This document shows positions 44,297 through 52,527 of a stretch of DNA of 64,000 bases, piece after piece (within the stretch, counting starts at the first letter, position 1; each line of letters starts with the position of its first letter). The DNA comes from Cymbomonas tetramitiformis (lineage: Eukaryota; Chlorophyta; Pyramimonadophyceae; Pyramimonadales; Pyramimonadaceae): the NCBI GenBank assembly GCA_001247695.2, contig LGRX02035477.1, positions 1-64,000 on the forward strand, in the 5' to 3' direction. Position numbers and translations under genes: made by a program. Under the pieces are notes generated by a model. It made no database searches. It was not told the origin of the DNA and worked only from the letters and a program-made list of their open reading frames with translations.

Positions 44297-45667
44297 CTAA
44301 TATCCCACATCCGTAGGGTGGGACTGAATCTCCGCATCTGCAGCAGGATCAGGCTGGTCTTGGGCAGCAGAGACAGCGGCCATGTGCACATCCTCGTCCC
44401 AGGCAAGTGGGATCTCTCTCGCATGAGTACCCACGTGATCAGCTAGGGGTGCTTCCTGATCTCTGCCCGGTGGGAGTGGGGCCTCACTCTCTCCTCCAGT
44501 CCCCATGCCGTCCTCCGTCTGCCCAGTCTCAAATAACCTCGCCCCCGATGTCTCACCGGCGCCCCCCTGGTCCTCTAGTAGGCTGTATCGAGGTCTGGTG
44601 GCTGCCGGGGGGGGAGTGGTGTCCGCCATCAACTCCGCCCGCTGTCTGGACCTGGCCCCACCTGCTGTCAGCGGGATCCTCGTCCATCCCTGATCATCAG
44701 GCCCCTGCTGGTGGATCTGCTGTCCCACGTGGGGGGCAGGCCCGCCCACGCTGATGGGATCTGGGTGCGAGTGTCTCTGTCCTGAGCTGCGTGGCTGCAG
44801 CGTCCGTGCCGTCGTCCGTGGGCCCTCCTGTGCTCCAGCCTGTGCTCGGGAAAGGTAGTGAGGGGTGTCTGCCCTCCGCTGTGGGGCCAACACGCCATGT
44901 GTAGCCGCCGGGCCGCGCCTAGCGTCTCTCCGCCTGGGTGCTCTGGGGGCTATCTGCTGGCCTCCTCTGCCTCTCCCCGGCTGCAGTCTCTGGTCTGGCC
45001 TGCCCACTGGTCCTCCCCTGCCTCCCATGCTCCCTCCGCCTCCTGAGCCTCCGCCTCCTCCAGCTCCCCCTCCAGGTCCACCTCCATGTCCTCCGCCTCC
45101 TCCTCCCCCACCAGGCCCACCTCCAGGTCCTCCGCCACCTCCTCCCCCACCAGGCCCACCTCCAGGTCCTCCGCCTCCGTAGCCTCCTCCACCCTTACCC
45201 GCTCCTGATCCAGCTCTCATAGCCCCCTCCTGATCTCTCCTCCTCAGCCAGCATGCCCCCGAGTGATGACCCTCCCCTCCCTGGGGGCCCTGTGCATCCT
45301 GAAGGTGACCGTCGTATCCGCAAGTGATGCCGTCAAGGTGTGTGATCTTCACCACCCACTCGCTCGCCCAAGGCGGTGCGTCACCGAGAGGTCCGCTGAC
45401 GGGGATGCTGAGTGGGATGAGGTAGGCTGGGGCAGTCTCGGCCACTAGCTGAAGGATGTCAGGTCTGGTGCTGGCAAGTGCAAATGAGAGTCCTCCGGCA
45501 TCAACTAGAGCCCGGGGCTCTGGAATGTCTACTGATGTCTGACTCCCAGAAAACCAGCAGATGTATCTCAAGCCCCCCGTGGTCGGATGGACCTGCTCCT
45601 GATGTGCTATGATACTGCCCAGCACATTCCTGGCGACCTCAGAGGCCGATAGTAGTAATGTACCCAT
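44297..45667 (-). CDS. LINE ORF1: glycine-rich nucleic-acid-binding-like protein
   Basis: 456 residues, upstream of ORF2 on the same strand with a 141-bp gap. The N-terminal ~120 residues are globular (SASEVARNVLGSIIAHQEQV). A possible Cys/His patch follows (TCGYDGHLQ ... HHSGACW, about 118-145). Residues 155-235 are almost pure Gly with Arg, ending in RGRGG, an RGG-type RNA-binding tract. The C-terminus is Pro/Arg-rich and acidic at the end. Position and composition fit the RNA-binding ORF1 of LINEs. The mirrored Pro-rich frame on the plus strand is a by-product. Confidence 0.7.
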   Translation of the reverse strand: MGTLLLSASEVARNVLGSIIAHQEQVHPTTGGLRYICWFSGSQTSVDIPEPRALVDAGGLSFALASTRPDILQLVAETAPAYLIPLSIPVSGPLGDAPPWASEWVVKITHLDGITCGYDGHLQDAQGPQGGEGHHSGACWLRRRDQEGAMRAGSGAGKGGGGYGGGGPGGGPGGGGGGGGPGGGPGGGGGGGGHGGGPGGGAGGGGGSGGGGSMGGRGGPVGRPDQRLQPGRGRGGQQIAPRAPRRRDARRGPAATHGVLAPQRRADTPHYLSRAQAGAQEGPRTTARTLQPRSSGQRHSHPDPISVGGPAPHVGQQIHQQGPDDQGWTRIPLTAGGARSRQRAELMADTTPPPAATRPRYSLLEDQGGAGETSGARLFETGQTEDGMGTGGESEAPLPPGRDQEAPLADHVGTHAREIPLAWDEDVHMAAVSAAQDQPDPAADAEIQSHPTDVGY

Positions 45668-45865
45668 GTCTAGAGCCGAGAGAGAGAAGGGGGCTCCTGG
45701 GGTGGCCTGGACAAACTGAACTCTGATGTGCTATTTTATAGGATGTTCGGGCCGTCGGATGGTCCCGTAACACGGGCTTAATTACCGAATTTCGAATATA
45801 TGCATCGTCCATTTGCCCGATTTAATTACTCCGTCCAGCACCTTATATTCGGTGGAGCACCCGTA

Positions 45866-45946
45866 CTCAATATTGCGATAAAACATTTACGCTAGCAAAG
45901 GGGACAACGTCATGAGAGTGTAGTATCCCTGCAAAGCAGACTAGTG
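45866..45946 (-). mobile_element. 3' tail of LINE copy B
   Basis: It aligns in the same orientation with 34240-34315, the 3' tail of copy A (AACATTTACGCT, GTCATGAG, CCTGCAAGCAG-like blocks). It is cut from the rest of copy B by the LTR element that starts at 45952. Confidence 0.7.
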
Positions 45947-45951
45947 AAAAC

Positions 45952-46120
45952 TGCTGAATATGTCAGCTGGACTGTATATTCGGTGAGACAGATAATCAGA
46001 ATAGATAACCGGTGAGAATACTCAGTCTTCCCGTTATATGTTCGGGGTCTAGGGTTCCGGGACCGGTGACAGTCATACACCCTAACTATAGGAATGACAG
46101 TCGGGGCGTCACTTCCAGCA
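45952..46120 (-). repeat. 3' LTR (169 bp)
   Basis: Nearly identical to 50729-50897, with only a few substitutions (for example GACAGTC here, GAGAATC there). The closeness suggests modest age. On the element's strand it starts TGCTGGAAGTGAC. Confidence 0.85.
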
Positions 46121-46156
46121 CACCACCTAGGGTGGTGACTGGCAAACTAGGTGGTC

Positions 46157-46553
46157 TTATGGAAACACCGAAATGCTTCCAGTATGAATTATATTGTTGA
46201 TCAGACGACAATATAATTATATCGGGCAACAACCTCCCGACGAGATCCAGACGGGACTCGAACCTGCGCGCTCAAGGCGCAAGTCCAACACATAGCGCCC
46301 TACGCCGTAGCTCTATGTCATCAGATCTGAGGCGGCACTGTGGAGGCGGTCGAGTGCACTCACCGACCATCGCGCTATCGGGGGCGCCAAAATAAATATC
46401 CTGACCGTATCGAGGGCCAGCAGCTGCCGATATGGTGCCGTGCCTCCAAAGAACTAGAGTTATGATGGAAACACCGAAATGCTTCCAGTATAATTATACG
46501 ATTGTCTGATCAACAATATAATTATACTGGAAGCATTTCGGTGTTTCCATCAT
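46157..46553. mobile_element. Palindromic element with ATGGAAACACCGAAATGCTT ends
   Basis: ATGGAAACACCGAAATGCTT, followed by CCAGTAT, occurs at 46157 and 46463 in direct orientation and at the far end (about 46517-46552) inverted. The last ~95 bp form a nearly perfect palindrome. The whole could be a MITE with duplicated ends or two nested MITEs. It lies inside the gag element next to its 3' LTR and encloses a tRNA-like segment. Confidence 0.6.
46238..46319 (-). tRNA. tRNA-like sequence (probable pseudo-tRNA or SINE head)
   Basis: On the minus strand an 82-nt segment ends with GCAGGTTCGAGTCCCG, a good T arm with B-box-like GGTTCGAGTCC, and carries GTGTTGGACTTGCGCC like the anticodon region of a long-variable-arm (Leu/Ser type) tRNA. 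The 3' strand GGATCTCGTC has no matching 5' acceptor strand, and ACATAG/CTATGT forms a competing hairpin. I doubt it is a functional tRNA. Confidence 0.25.
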
Positions 46554-46698
46554 GGTCACGGAACTGAAACAAACACCTACTCAGCTTCGGTGGAAATAAG
46601 CATCCTACAGGAGAACCTGTCCTTTCTGGCAGGGTAACTCCTGAAACTAGCAGTCAGTGAGGCATACTACAGAATATAGATACAGTTAAACCCCTAAA

Positions 46699-47536
46699 TT
46701 AAGCCCATCTTGGGGCAACCTGAACCAACAGCATCACAATCTGGAGGCCGGCTAATCCAATCCCGTCAACTCTAGCCACGTCGAGAGTGCCCGAGAGAGC
46801 CGGTGCCTCTGTTACAGCGCCCAGGAGAGCTGGTACCACTGCTCGGCAAATCATGCGTAGAGCAAAATAAGAAAGTTGAGAAGGTGCCGATGTTCCTGTA
46901 GTCAATTGCACCGGGTGCAACCAGCCGACCGGGTCCTGTGCTCGATTGATGAAGAAGGTGCATCCTCGTCCAACTCGCCCCAGGTGGGCGGCACATAGAT
47001 CGGCGACGGTGGAGCACCACCCGGCGAGGGCGGCACGGTAACGATCGGAGCCGCTTCGGGCGGTTGCGAGGGACCCGGGTACCACCTCCAAAGGGTGCCG
47101 AGATAACCCCCATACCATGGTCGTTGGGGTACCACCCCTCTGGCCGATAATAGAGCGTCGGCGGGACGGCCGTGGGCGACAGCACACCAGCACCACCGAC
47201 CTCGTCGCCGGCGTGCCCCGGTGCCGCTGATGAATCTTGCGCGGAGCGATCTCGTGAAGGCACAACAGTCGCACAAACAACGAACAACATGCAGACTGCG
47301 AGAGATGTGAGGGCGGAGAACCCAATACCCATCGGCGGTCTGCCGCACCCCAAGGCCTGCCGCGGTGGCGTAAGACCCTCGTCATCATCCTCGGAGTCGT
47401 CCGTTGCCACTGAAACCGAGTCCACGGTCGCAACGGGCTCCATGTAGTGCATCGCAAGGGTCGGCTCCGGCCCGGTGAGGTCCAAGTTTACCGCGAACTT
47501 GTCCATGAAGGACACGTGCGGCTCGTGTGCGTGCAA
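46699..47536 (-). pseudogene. Downstream part of the gag element's protein, with a hydrophobic segment
   Basis: Minus-strand frame continuing the gag C-terminus after a frameshift near 47530. It contains acidic TDDSEDDDEGLTPP, then a hydrophobic stretch FSALTSLAVCMLFVVCATVV that could be a membrane helix, then a Pro-rich tail broken by another shift near 47050. A membrane-like segment in this position could be an envelope-like remnant or a chance hydrophobic run. No enzyme motif is present. Confidence 0.35.
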
Positions 47537-48857
47537 CTGACGGGGTACAACTCGTCGTCGGGCACCACCGACTGCGGAGCGGAGGGCGGTGCTGGCGGCG
47601 GTGGTACGACCAAAGCGTCGGCATGGACCTTGTCATGGACCTTGAAGTTGTTGATGTCCACATCACCACCAACCGCGCAAACCCCGAAGCGGGTGTCAGC
47701 GGGCCGGCGGCACTCCAGATACTCGTCGATGGTGTCGGGCACCTGCTCCTCGGCGACGGCGAAGGAGAAGGCGGAGACGGTGTCGTAGAGCTCCGGTTTG
47801 CCGTCTGCAACGTAGCAGACGGCGTCGAAACGAGCGGCGTCGTTGTTGTCCATGGCGTTCTGGAACAGCGTGGCGAAGACGTCATTCTCGTTGTTCACAA
47901 CGCTGAAGCCGTGTGCGCCAACATGTCCGCGTGGCCCGCCGTTCGGGCAGTCCCGATGCCAATGCTCAGGGTAGATATCTTCCTCGGAGGTGACTCGGCC
48001 CGCATTTGGAATTTACTTCGGCCACATTTCGGCCCGTGTCGGCCCGAACCCAAAATTGCCCGCCGCAGGCGCAAAATTTTAATTTTAAGTATGACAATTT
48101 GTCAAAAATCGATAAAATTTTGGAAATTTATCGATTTTCCCCTCAATGCGACTCGGCCCATCCGCAACTTTTCCTTCGGCCCGCCTTCGGCCCGGGCCTC
48201 CGTGACACGGCCCCGGGCCGGCCAATCCCAGGAAGATATCTTCCCTGCCAATGCTTCTCCGCCGTAGCGGAGCATGTCGGGTTCCGGCACAAAGGAACGA
48301 ACGTACCGGTGCTCCGGTGGGTTTGTGGAAAGCCACCTTCCCCGAAGGCTTCCCACGGAAGGTCTGCGGAAAGTTGCCGTGCTCGGGAAGAGGCTTCGCT
48401 GCGACGCGGACTCCGTCACCATGTCCACCTCGTCCGATGGCGTTCTTCTTGTGCTGCGGGTCGTGAAGCCCTTGGTGTCGTCGACACGGTCGTGAAGGGC
48501 CTCGATCTCTTTCTTCATGTCGAAGAGCTGGTCGCGGAGCTCGCTGAAGATGATCTTGAAGTCTTCGTCGTCGCTCTGTCCAGTCAGGGTGAGGGCGGAG
48601 AACGTGCGCGCAGCAGGCGGGACGTGCGAGTCCGTCCCGTTTTGTGCGTAGCACTCACGGGTCCATTGCTGAATGGTGGCAAGGGACTCCGCCGCACGCT
48701 GGTCGTGCAGCAAAAGGCGGTTGACAACCGGGGCATAGAAAACCGGGTCGAGGGACTTGATGTACAGGGACTTGACCTCCATGTCGTCGAGGGTGCTCTT
48801 CCGTCGAGCGGACCGGAGAGCGGCGTTGAAGGCGGCGATAGTCCGCGACGGGTCGAA
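47537..48857 (-). pseudogene. gag C-terminal half with CCHC zinc knuckle, interrupted by a MITE
   Basis: This continues the gag frame of 49763-50335. It runs through DPSRTIAAFNAALRSARR, a coiled-coil-like segment (DQLFDMKKEIEALHDRVDD), then a frameshift, then a CCHC knuckle CRNPTC...KHWHRDC followed by NGGPRGHVG. The knuckle can be read only after removing the 279-bp MITE at 47967-48245 and one copy of its duplication. This is structural nucleocapsid-like protein of an LTR element. The frame is damaged, so it is not functional here. Confidence 0.65.
47957..48255. mobile_element. 279-bp MITE, copy 1, with perfect 10-bp TSD
   Basis: The element is 47967-48245. Ends CAGGGTAGATATCTTCCT and AGGAAGATATCTTCCC are near-perfect inverted repeats. 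TGCCAATGCT flanks it at 47957-47966 and 48246-48255. A 9-10-bp duplication suggests Mutator-like mobilisation. The interior is rich in CGGCCC motifs and is non-coding. Confidence 0.88.
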
Positions 48858-48889
48858 CTGGGTGATCTTGGTGGCCAGAAGGTCTGCGG

Positions 48890-49762
48890 GCTTCGGCAAG
48901 GTGCTCAAAGGGATCGGTGTCCCACACCGTGGGGTAAAGACACTTTTGAAAAAACTGTCCAGGATGTGTAGGCGTCATGCAAGGGAAAGATGCATACTAC
49001 ATGAAACGGGAGTCCTACCTTAGAGTGGCACCATAGATGAAGCACCCAGCATTCAGGAACTCTGCACGAAGAATAGGAAAGAAACCGAGGTTGTAAAGGT
49101 CGCAGGGGAAGTGCTAGGCAGCTATGTGAACCCCCACCCTCAGGGTAGATATCTTCCTCGGAGGTGATTCGGCCCGCATTTGGAATTTACTTCGGCCACA
49201 TTTCGGCCCGTCTCGGCCCGAACCCAAAATTGCCCGCCGCAGGCGCAAAATTTTAATTTTAAGTATGACAATTTGTCAAAAATCGATAAAATTTTGGAAA
49301 TTTATCGATTTTCCCCTCAATGCGACTCGGCCCATCCGCAACTTTTCCTTCGGCCCGCCTTCGGCCCGGGCCTCCGTGACACGGCCCCGGGCCGGCCAAT
49401 CCCAGGAAGATATCTTCCCCCCACCTCCCCCGGCCCCTGGGTGGGCCCGGGCCCGGCCCTGCGGGGCACCACCGGCCCAGGGGCCGGAGCACCCCTGGAC
49501 TTTTTCACTTCATCACCACCACCGCCCACTCCGCCTCCATCTCCATCGTGCATCAGCTCCACGACCTGCTGATGTTTTTTCCGACGTTGGTGGCAGACAC
49601 GTTCACATTAGTGCCTTGTCACCCATGCTTCCATGCTTTGTGGAATGCTTCCTGCCTTTGCAGACTGTCATGTATGAGGGGAACAGACTCGAGTAGATCG
49701 TTCCGAAGGCGTTGCCTTACTCATCGACGTAAATGTTTTATTATTATTATTATTATTATTAT
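48890..49762 (+). mobile_element. 5'-truncated LINE, copy C, inserted in gag with 32-bp TSD
   Basis: The plus-strand frame from about 48892 (FGKVLKGIGVPHRGVKTLLK, then KLSRMCRRHARER) matches the last ~40 residues of LINE ORF2 (LSTIGVHQRRLKPLLKKLSR). The 3' end is GTAAATGTTTTATTATT with a (TTA)n tail ending at 49762. The gag sequence CTGGGTGATCTTG...AAGGTCTGCGG occurs on both sides (48858-48889, 49763-49794; two mismatches in 32 bp), the target duplication. It also carries MITE copy 2. Confidence 0.85.
49141..49419. mobile_element. 279-bp MITE, copy 2
   Basis: Same length and ends as the copy at 47967-48245, and almost identical to it, so both moved recently. It lies inside LINE copy C. Flanks are C-rich (CCCCCACCCT left, CCCACCTCCC right) and give no clean duplication. 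Confidence 0.85.
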
Positions 49763-50335
49763 CTGGGTGATCTTGATGACCAGAAGGTCTGCGGTGCTCT
49801 GAAAGGGTCCGCCGGAATCCAGAAGCATCCCGGCGATCTCCAGTAACACCTGTTTCCCATCAAACGGGTGTGCCTCCGCCGAAGACTCCATCCAGTCTGC
49901 CGCGGGCGACACCGGAGCGACGATGTACTCCAGTGTCGAAAACAACAGCTTGTTCGCATCAGCGCGGACGGGCAGGGTGGCATCCTCCACGTCGAACAGA
50001 GAAGGAAACGCGTCCTCCTCAGTGACGAAAATGTCCCGTAGCGCCAGAACCAGACGGGCGAAAACGGAGCTGACGTGCGACTCCGTACCGTTAAAACGCC
50101 CATGTTTATCGTCGTACACCTTCTTGATGACGAGCTTGGCGGCCCGCTCGTCGAAGGACTCCTTCGCCAGACGTCTGACCTCGTCGAGGAACATCGCTCC
50201 CGCGGACTGGGCGGCCGGGGCAGTCGCAACCGTAGGAGTGGCTGGCGTGGTCGCATGTCTGGTTGCGGCATCGTCGAAAATGGTAACTAGTGAGCGGCGT
50301 GCGCCCGCAGTGTGCGATCTCGTAGAAGTACCCAT
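49763..50335 (-). pseudogene. gag N-terminal half of the LTR element
   Basis: Starts MGTSTRSHTAGARR near the 5' LTR. It is helical and charged (FLDEVRRLAKESFDERAAKL, VFARLVLALRDIFVTEEDAF) as expected for a capsid-type gag, and ends STADLLVIKITQ where LINE copy C is inserted. The other half resumes ADLLATKITQFDPSR at 48857. Together they form one gag of about 450-500 residues before later frameshifts. No named gag family recognised. Confidence 0.65.
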
Positions 50336-50712
50336 GATGAAATGACTATAGAGACAGGGCGAGGTGAATAATGTTAGGTGAGGCTAACGGTGTGGACGAC
50401 GGCTTGCGAGTTGTGGCGGGTCGTCGAGGATATCCGGGGAAACAGCAAATAATACGCGGTCGTGTGGGACGAAAGGACGTGATCGATGCCAAACGGTATA
50501 CTAGTGACCAGAAACAACAAAATCCAGCCCAACGATACTGCACGGAAAAAATTAAGCTGCCATAACGCGCGCCCCAATTGTCCAATCAACCGCGCGTCCG
50601 TAACTGAGCCATACCGCCCATACCGAAAACCTCTCTAACGCGGGTCCCTCACCCCATCTCAAGCGTCGGTGCTTAGCCAATCATGGCCAAAGTCGCAGTG
50701 TAAAATTAAGGG

Positions 50713-50724
50713 TGCGTGGGACCA
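50713..50724 (-). promoter_or_regulatory. Candidate primer-binding site of the LTR element
   Basis: TGGTCCCACGCA on the minus strand begins four bases inside the 5' LTR. A leading TGG complements the universal tRNA 3' CCA. The priming tRNA cannot be named from sequence alone. Confidence 0.45.
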
Positions 50725-50728
50725 AACC

Positions 50729-50897
50729 TGCTGAATATATCAGCTGGACTGTATATTCGGTGAGACAGATAATCAGAATAGATAACCGGCGAGAATACTC
50801 AGTCTTCCCGTTATATGTTCGGGGTCTAGGGTTCCGGGACCGGTGAGAATCATACACCCTAACTATAGGAATGACATTCGGGGCGTCACTTCCAGCA
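50729..50897 (-). repeat. 5' LTR (169 bp)
   Basis: Partner of 45952-46120. Ends TG...CA with inverted TGCTG/CAGCA and outer duplication AAAAC. Confidence 0.85.
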
Positions 50898-50902
50898 AAA
50901 AC

Positions 50903-51478
50903 ACCAGGGGCTACTCCCTCCGCTACAGCGCGCCCACAAATGAAAGGGGCTCAGCCCGCTTGTCAGCGGGGTGACATCTAGAGAAAAAGCAAGGTGCTAA
51001 AAAAACTCTAGAAGATGGAGAAGCAGCCATGGCCGGGTGAGTGGAGGGGTGGCTGAATCTGGGTGGTGGGGAAGGAAGTCGAAGAATTCAGGGGGTTTTT
51101 GGAGACGTTGAAAAAGGTGGCCAGGGTGGGCGGGGACAGGAGAGTGGGGGGAGGAGAGGGGGGGGGGTGGCTCCCTTGGGGTCTCGTTGGGGGCCGGGAG
51201 TTTACACTCCCAGCTCCCAACCCATCCTATATCGCAAGTCTTTGAAAATTATTGCAAGAGGGTTTGAAGGAAATCATTTGACTGTTAAACGGCTTCTGTT
51301 TCTGACATGGTTTCATTGCTTGGGATGTCAACTGTATGTGGGTCAGTGTTTAAGGTGGTGGTTGTGCTTAACTTAAACACGTCTCGCCTGTTTTTGGTGT
51401 GTTGCCTGCAAATTCTTGAAAGTTTTTTGAGAAGTGGTTTAATCTTACCACGGGGTACACCTATCGTGTTGAGAACAG
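50903..51478 (-). mobile_element. LINE copy B, 3' UTR and ORF2 C-terminus (degenerate)
   Basis: The minus-strand frame 51478 to about 51270 reads VLNTIGVPRGKIKPLLKKLS then RICRQHTKNRRDVF, homologous to the ORF2 C-terminus of copy A. Below it is a G-rich UTR like that of copy A. The rest of copy B lies at 51719-51772 and 62270-62740; three later insertions separate the pieces. Confidence 0.8.
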
Positions 51479-51729
51479 GGCTCTATATCGGTTTGGTTTT
51501 TCGGTATCGATACAATCCGATATCCGAAAAACGGTATCGATAATCGGCACAATCGATAAATAATCGATTACTTGGACATTTATATGTAATTTGTTATAAA
51601 TTAAATATGGAACACCAAAACTTGCACAATCGATAGTTAGACGTTGCAATCCGATAATCGGCGATAAATACGATATATCGATAGTATCGGTTATCGGAAA
51701 TATCGATATAGAGCCTTGGTTGAGAACGG
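51468..51729. mobile_element. 240-bp MITE with GGCTCTATATCG ends and 11-bp TSD
   Basis: The element 51479-51718 begins GGCTCTATATCG and has CGATATAGAGCC at its other end. Its interior is a dense series of ATCGATA and TATCGG motifs. GTTGAGAACAG (51468-51478) and GTTGAGAACGG (51719-51729) flank it. It cut LINE copy B. Removing it and one duplication restores the LINE frame. Confidence 0.8.
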
Positions 51730-51772
51730 AACCAAAGAGAGGGGGAGGTATCCCATGAGTGTAAGAGCTTTG

Positions 51773-51800
51773 AACGATGGAATCGCAGAAATGAGACTGG
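51773..51800 (+). repeat. Left terminal inverted repeat
   Basis: 28 bp, perfect inverted match to 62240-62267. It is followed by two direct CCAGTCTCATT copies (51804-51835) that may be transposase-binding subterminal repeats. Confidence 0.9.
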
Positions 51801-52527
51801 CCCCAGTCTCATTCCAGTCTCATTTTTTGGGGGTCATTTTTTTTGTGGAATTTACACACATTTGATGCACTTAAACAAAAAATAACATTCTCGAATGCAA
51901 ATTCTGAGAAATTTGATGTTTTATCGACGATTTAGTGTGTTTTTCTGCCACGCGAACTCAGAAAAATCACCAAAAATACGATTCTCGACGAAAAATCCCC
52001 AAAACTTTTTCAAGTATGTATTTTCAATATACTCTACATATGCTTGATGCATAACAATAAGAACTCCTTGGGGGAAAAAATGGATTTTTTCAATTTCGAC
52101 CACCCTAAGATGGGGAAATATCATTACGGGGCCAGTCGTATGGGAAATAACCCTGGAAATTGGGTGGTAAAATATATTGCAGGAGTTTAAAGCACAGTTG
52201 TTACGTTATTTTGATGGGTTTGAACTTGGTTACAAGTCCACAATCGCAAGTTGCACACAGAAATAGTTGGATGCATAATTTTGGTGACCGTTTTGGTCAT
52301 TTTACCCCTCAAACCCTGAAAACCCTGAGCGCTAGAATTGTCCATGTGAAGTTAAGCAACATACTCAAGAGTTACACGGCGCGTTGTCACCGTTCTGAGT
52401 TGTTTTTCCTTATATCATACAAAGAAACCGCTCTAGCGAGCTGGGATTGAAACAGTATACACATGGTAGGAAGATCTGTAAAAAGAAGGATGCCATGTTC
52501 AGGGTAAACAAACTTGTAAAAAAGATT
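51801..52527. other. Left subterminal non-coding region of the transposon
   Basis: AT-rich, with AAAATC/GATTTT-type short repeats and a loose inverted correspondence with 61880-62240. A 3' UTR and terminator for the minus-strand genes probably lie here. Confidence 0.45.

Larger units (their letters stand above)
34215..45800 (-). mobile_element. Full-length LINE retrotransposon, copy A
   Basis: Minus-strand element with ORF1 (44297-45667), ORF2 (34652-44155), a G-rich 3' UTR and a terminal (TAA)n-type tail, seen on the plus strand as (AAT)n at 34215-34235. The 3' end GTAAATGTT plus tail is shared with copy B (45866-45946) and with the plus-strand copy C ending at 49762, so this is the family terminus. 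ORF2 is uninterrupted over 9.5 kb, which argues for recent insertion. The 5' end is inferred to lie between the ORF1 start and the MITE edge. Target duplication not determined. Confidence 0.85.
34170..45865. mobile_element. MITE with TA duplication, split by a LINE insertion
   Basis: CGGGTGCTCCACGGAAAATA... at 34172-34194 is an inverted copy of 45841-45863 (23 bp, two mismatches). Each is preceded on its outer side by TA (34170-34171 and 45864-45865). TA duplication with short terminal inverted repeats fits a Tc1/mariner-type non-autonomous element. Almost everything between the ends is LINE copy A, which therefore landed inside the MITE. The MITE itself sits at the 3' tail of LINE copy B. 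The inner left end is internally repetitive (GGATCCCCGAAAATAAG). Confidence 0.6.
45947..50902 (-). mobile_element. gag-only LTR retroelement with 169-bp LTRs and 5-bp TSD
   Basis: Direct repeats at 45952-46120 and 50729-50897, both 169 bp, begin TGCTGAATAT and end TTCCAGCA (TG...CA). Both flanks carry AAAAC (45947-45951, 50898-50902), a normal 5-bp LTR-element duplication. The gag frames are on the minus strand, so the 5' LTR is at 50729-50897. Next to it TGGTCCCACGCA (complement of 50713-50724) is a plausible primer-binding site. No reverse transcriptase, integrase or protease motif is present, so the element is non-autonomous. It carries three later insertions (copy C of the LINE and two MITEs). 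Confidence 0.88.

Noticed and set aside
44865..45182. Pro-rich plus-strand frame opposite LINE ORF1
   Set aside because: Complement of the Gly-rich ORF1 tract, with no independent support.
48006..48971. A 321-residue plus-strand frame
   Set aside because: It crosses a MITE border and runs antisense to gag; its start is identical to a frame in the other MITE copy, so it is a by-product.
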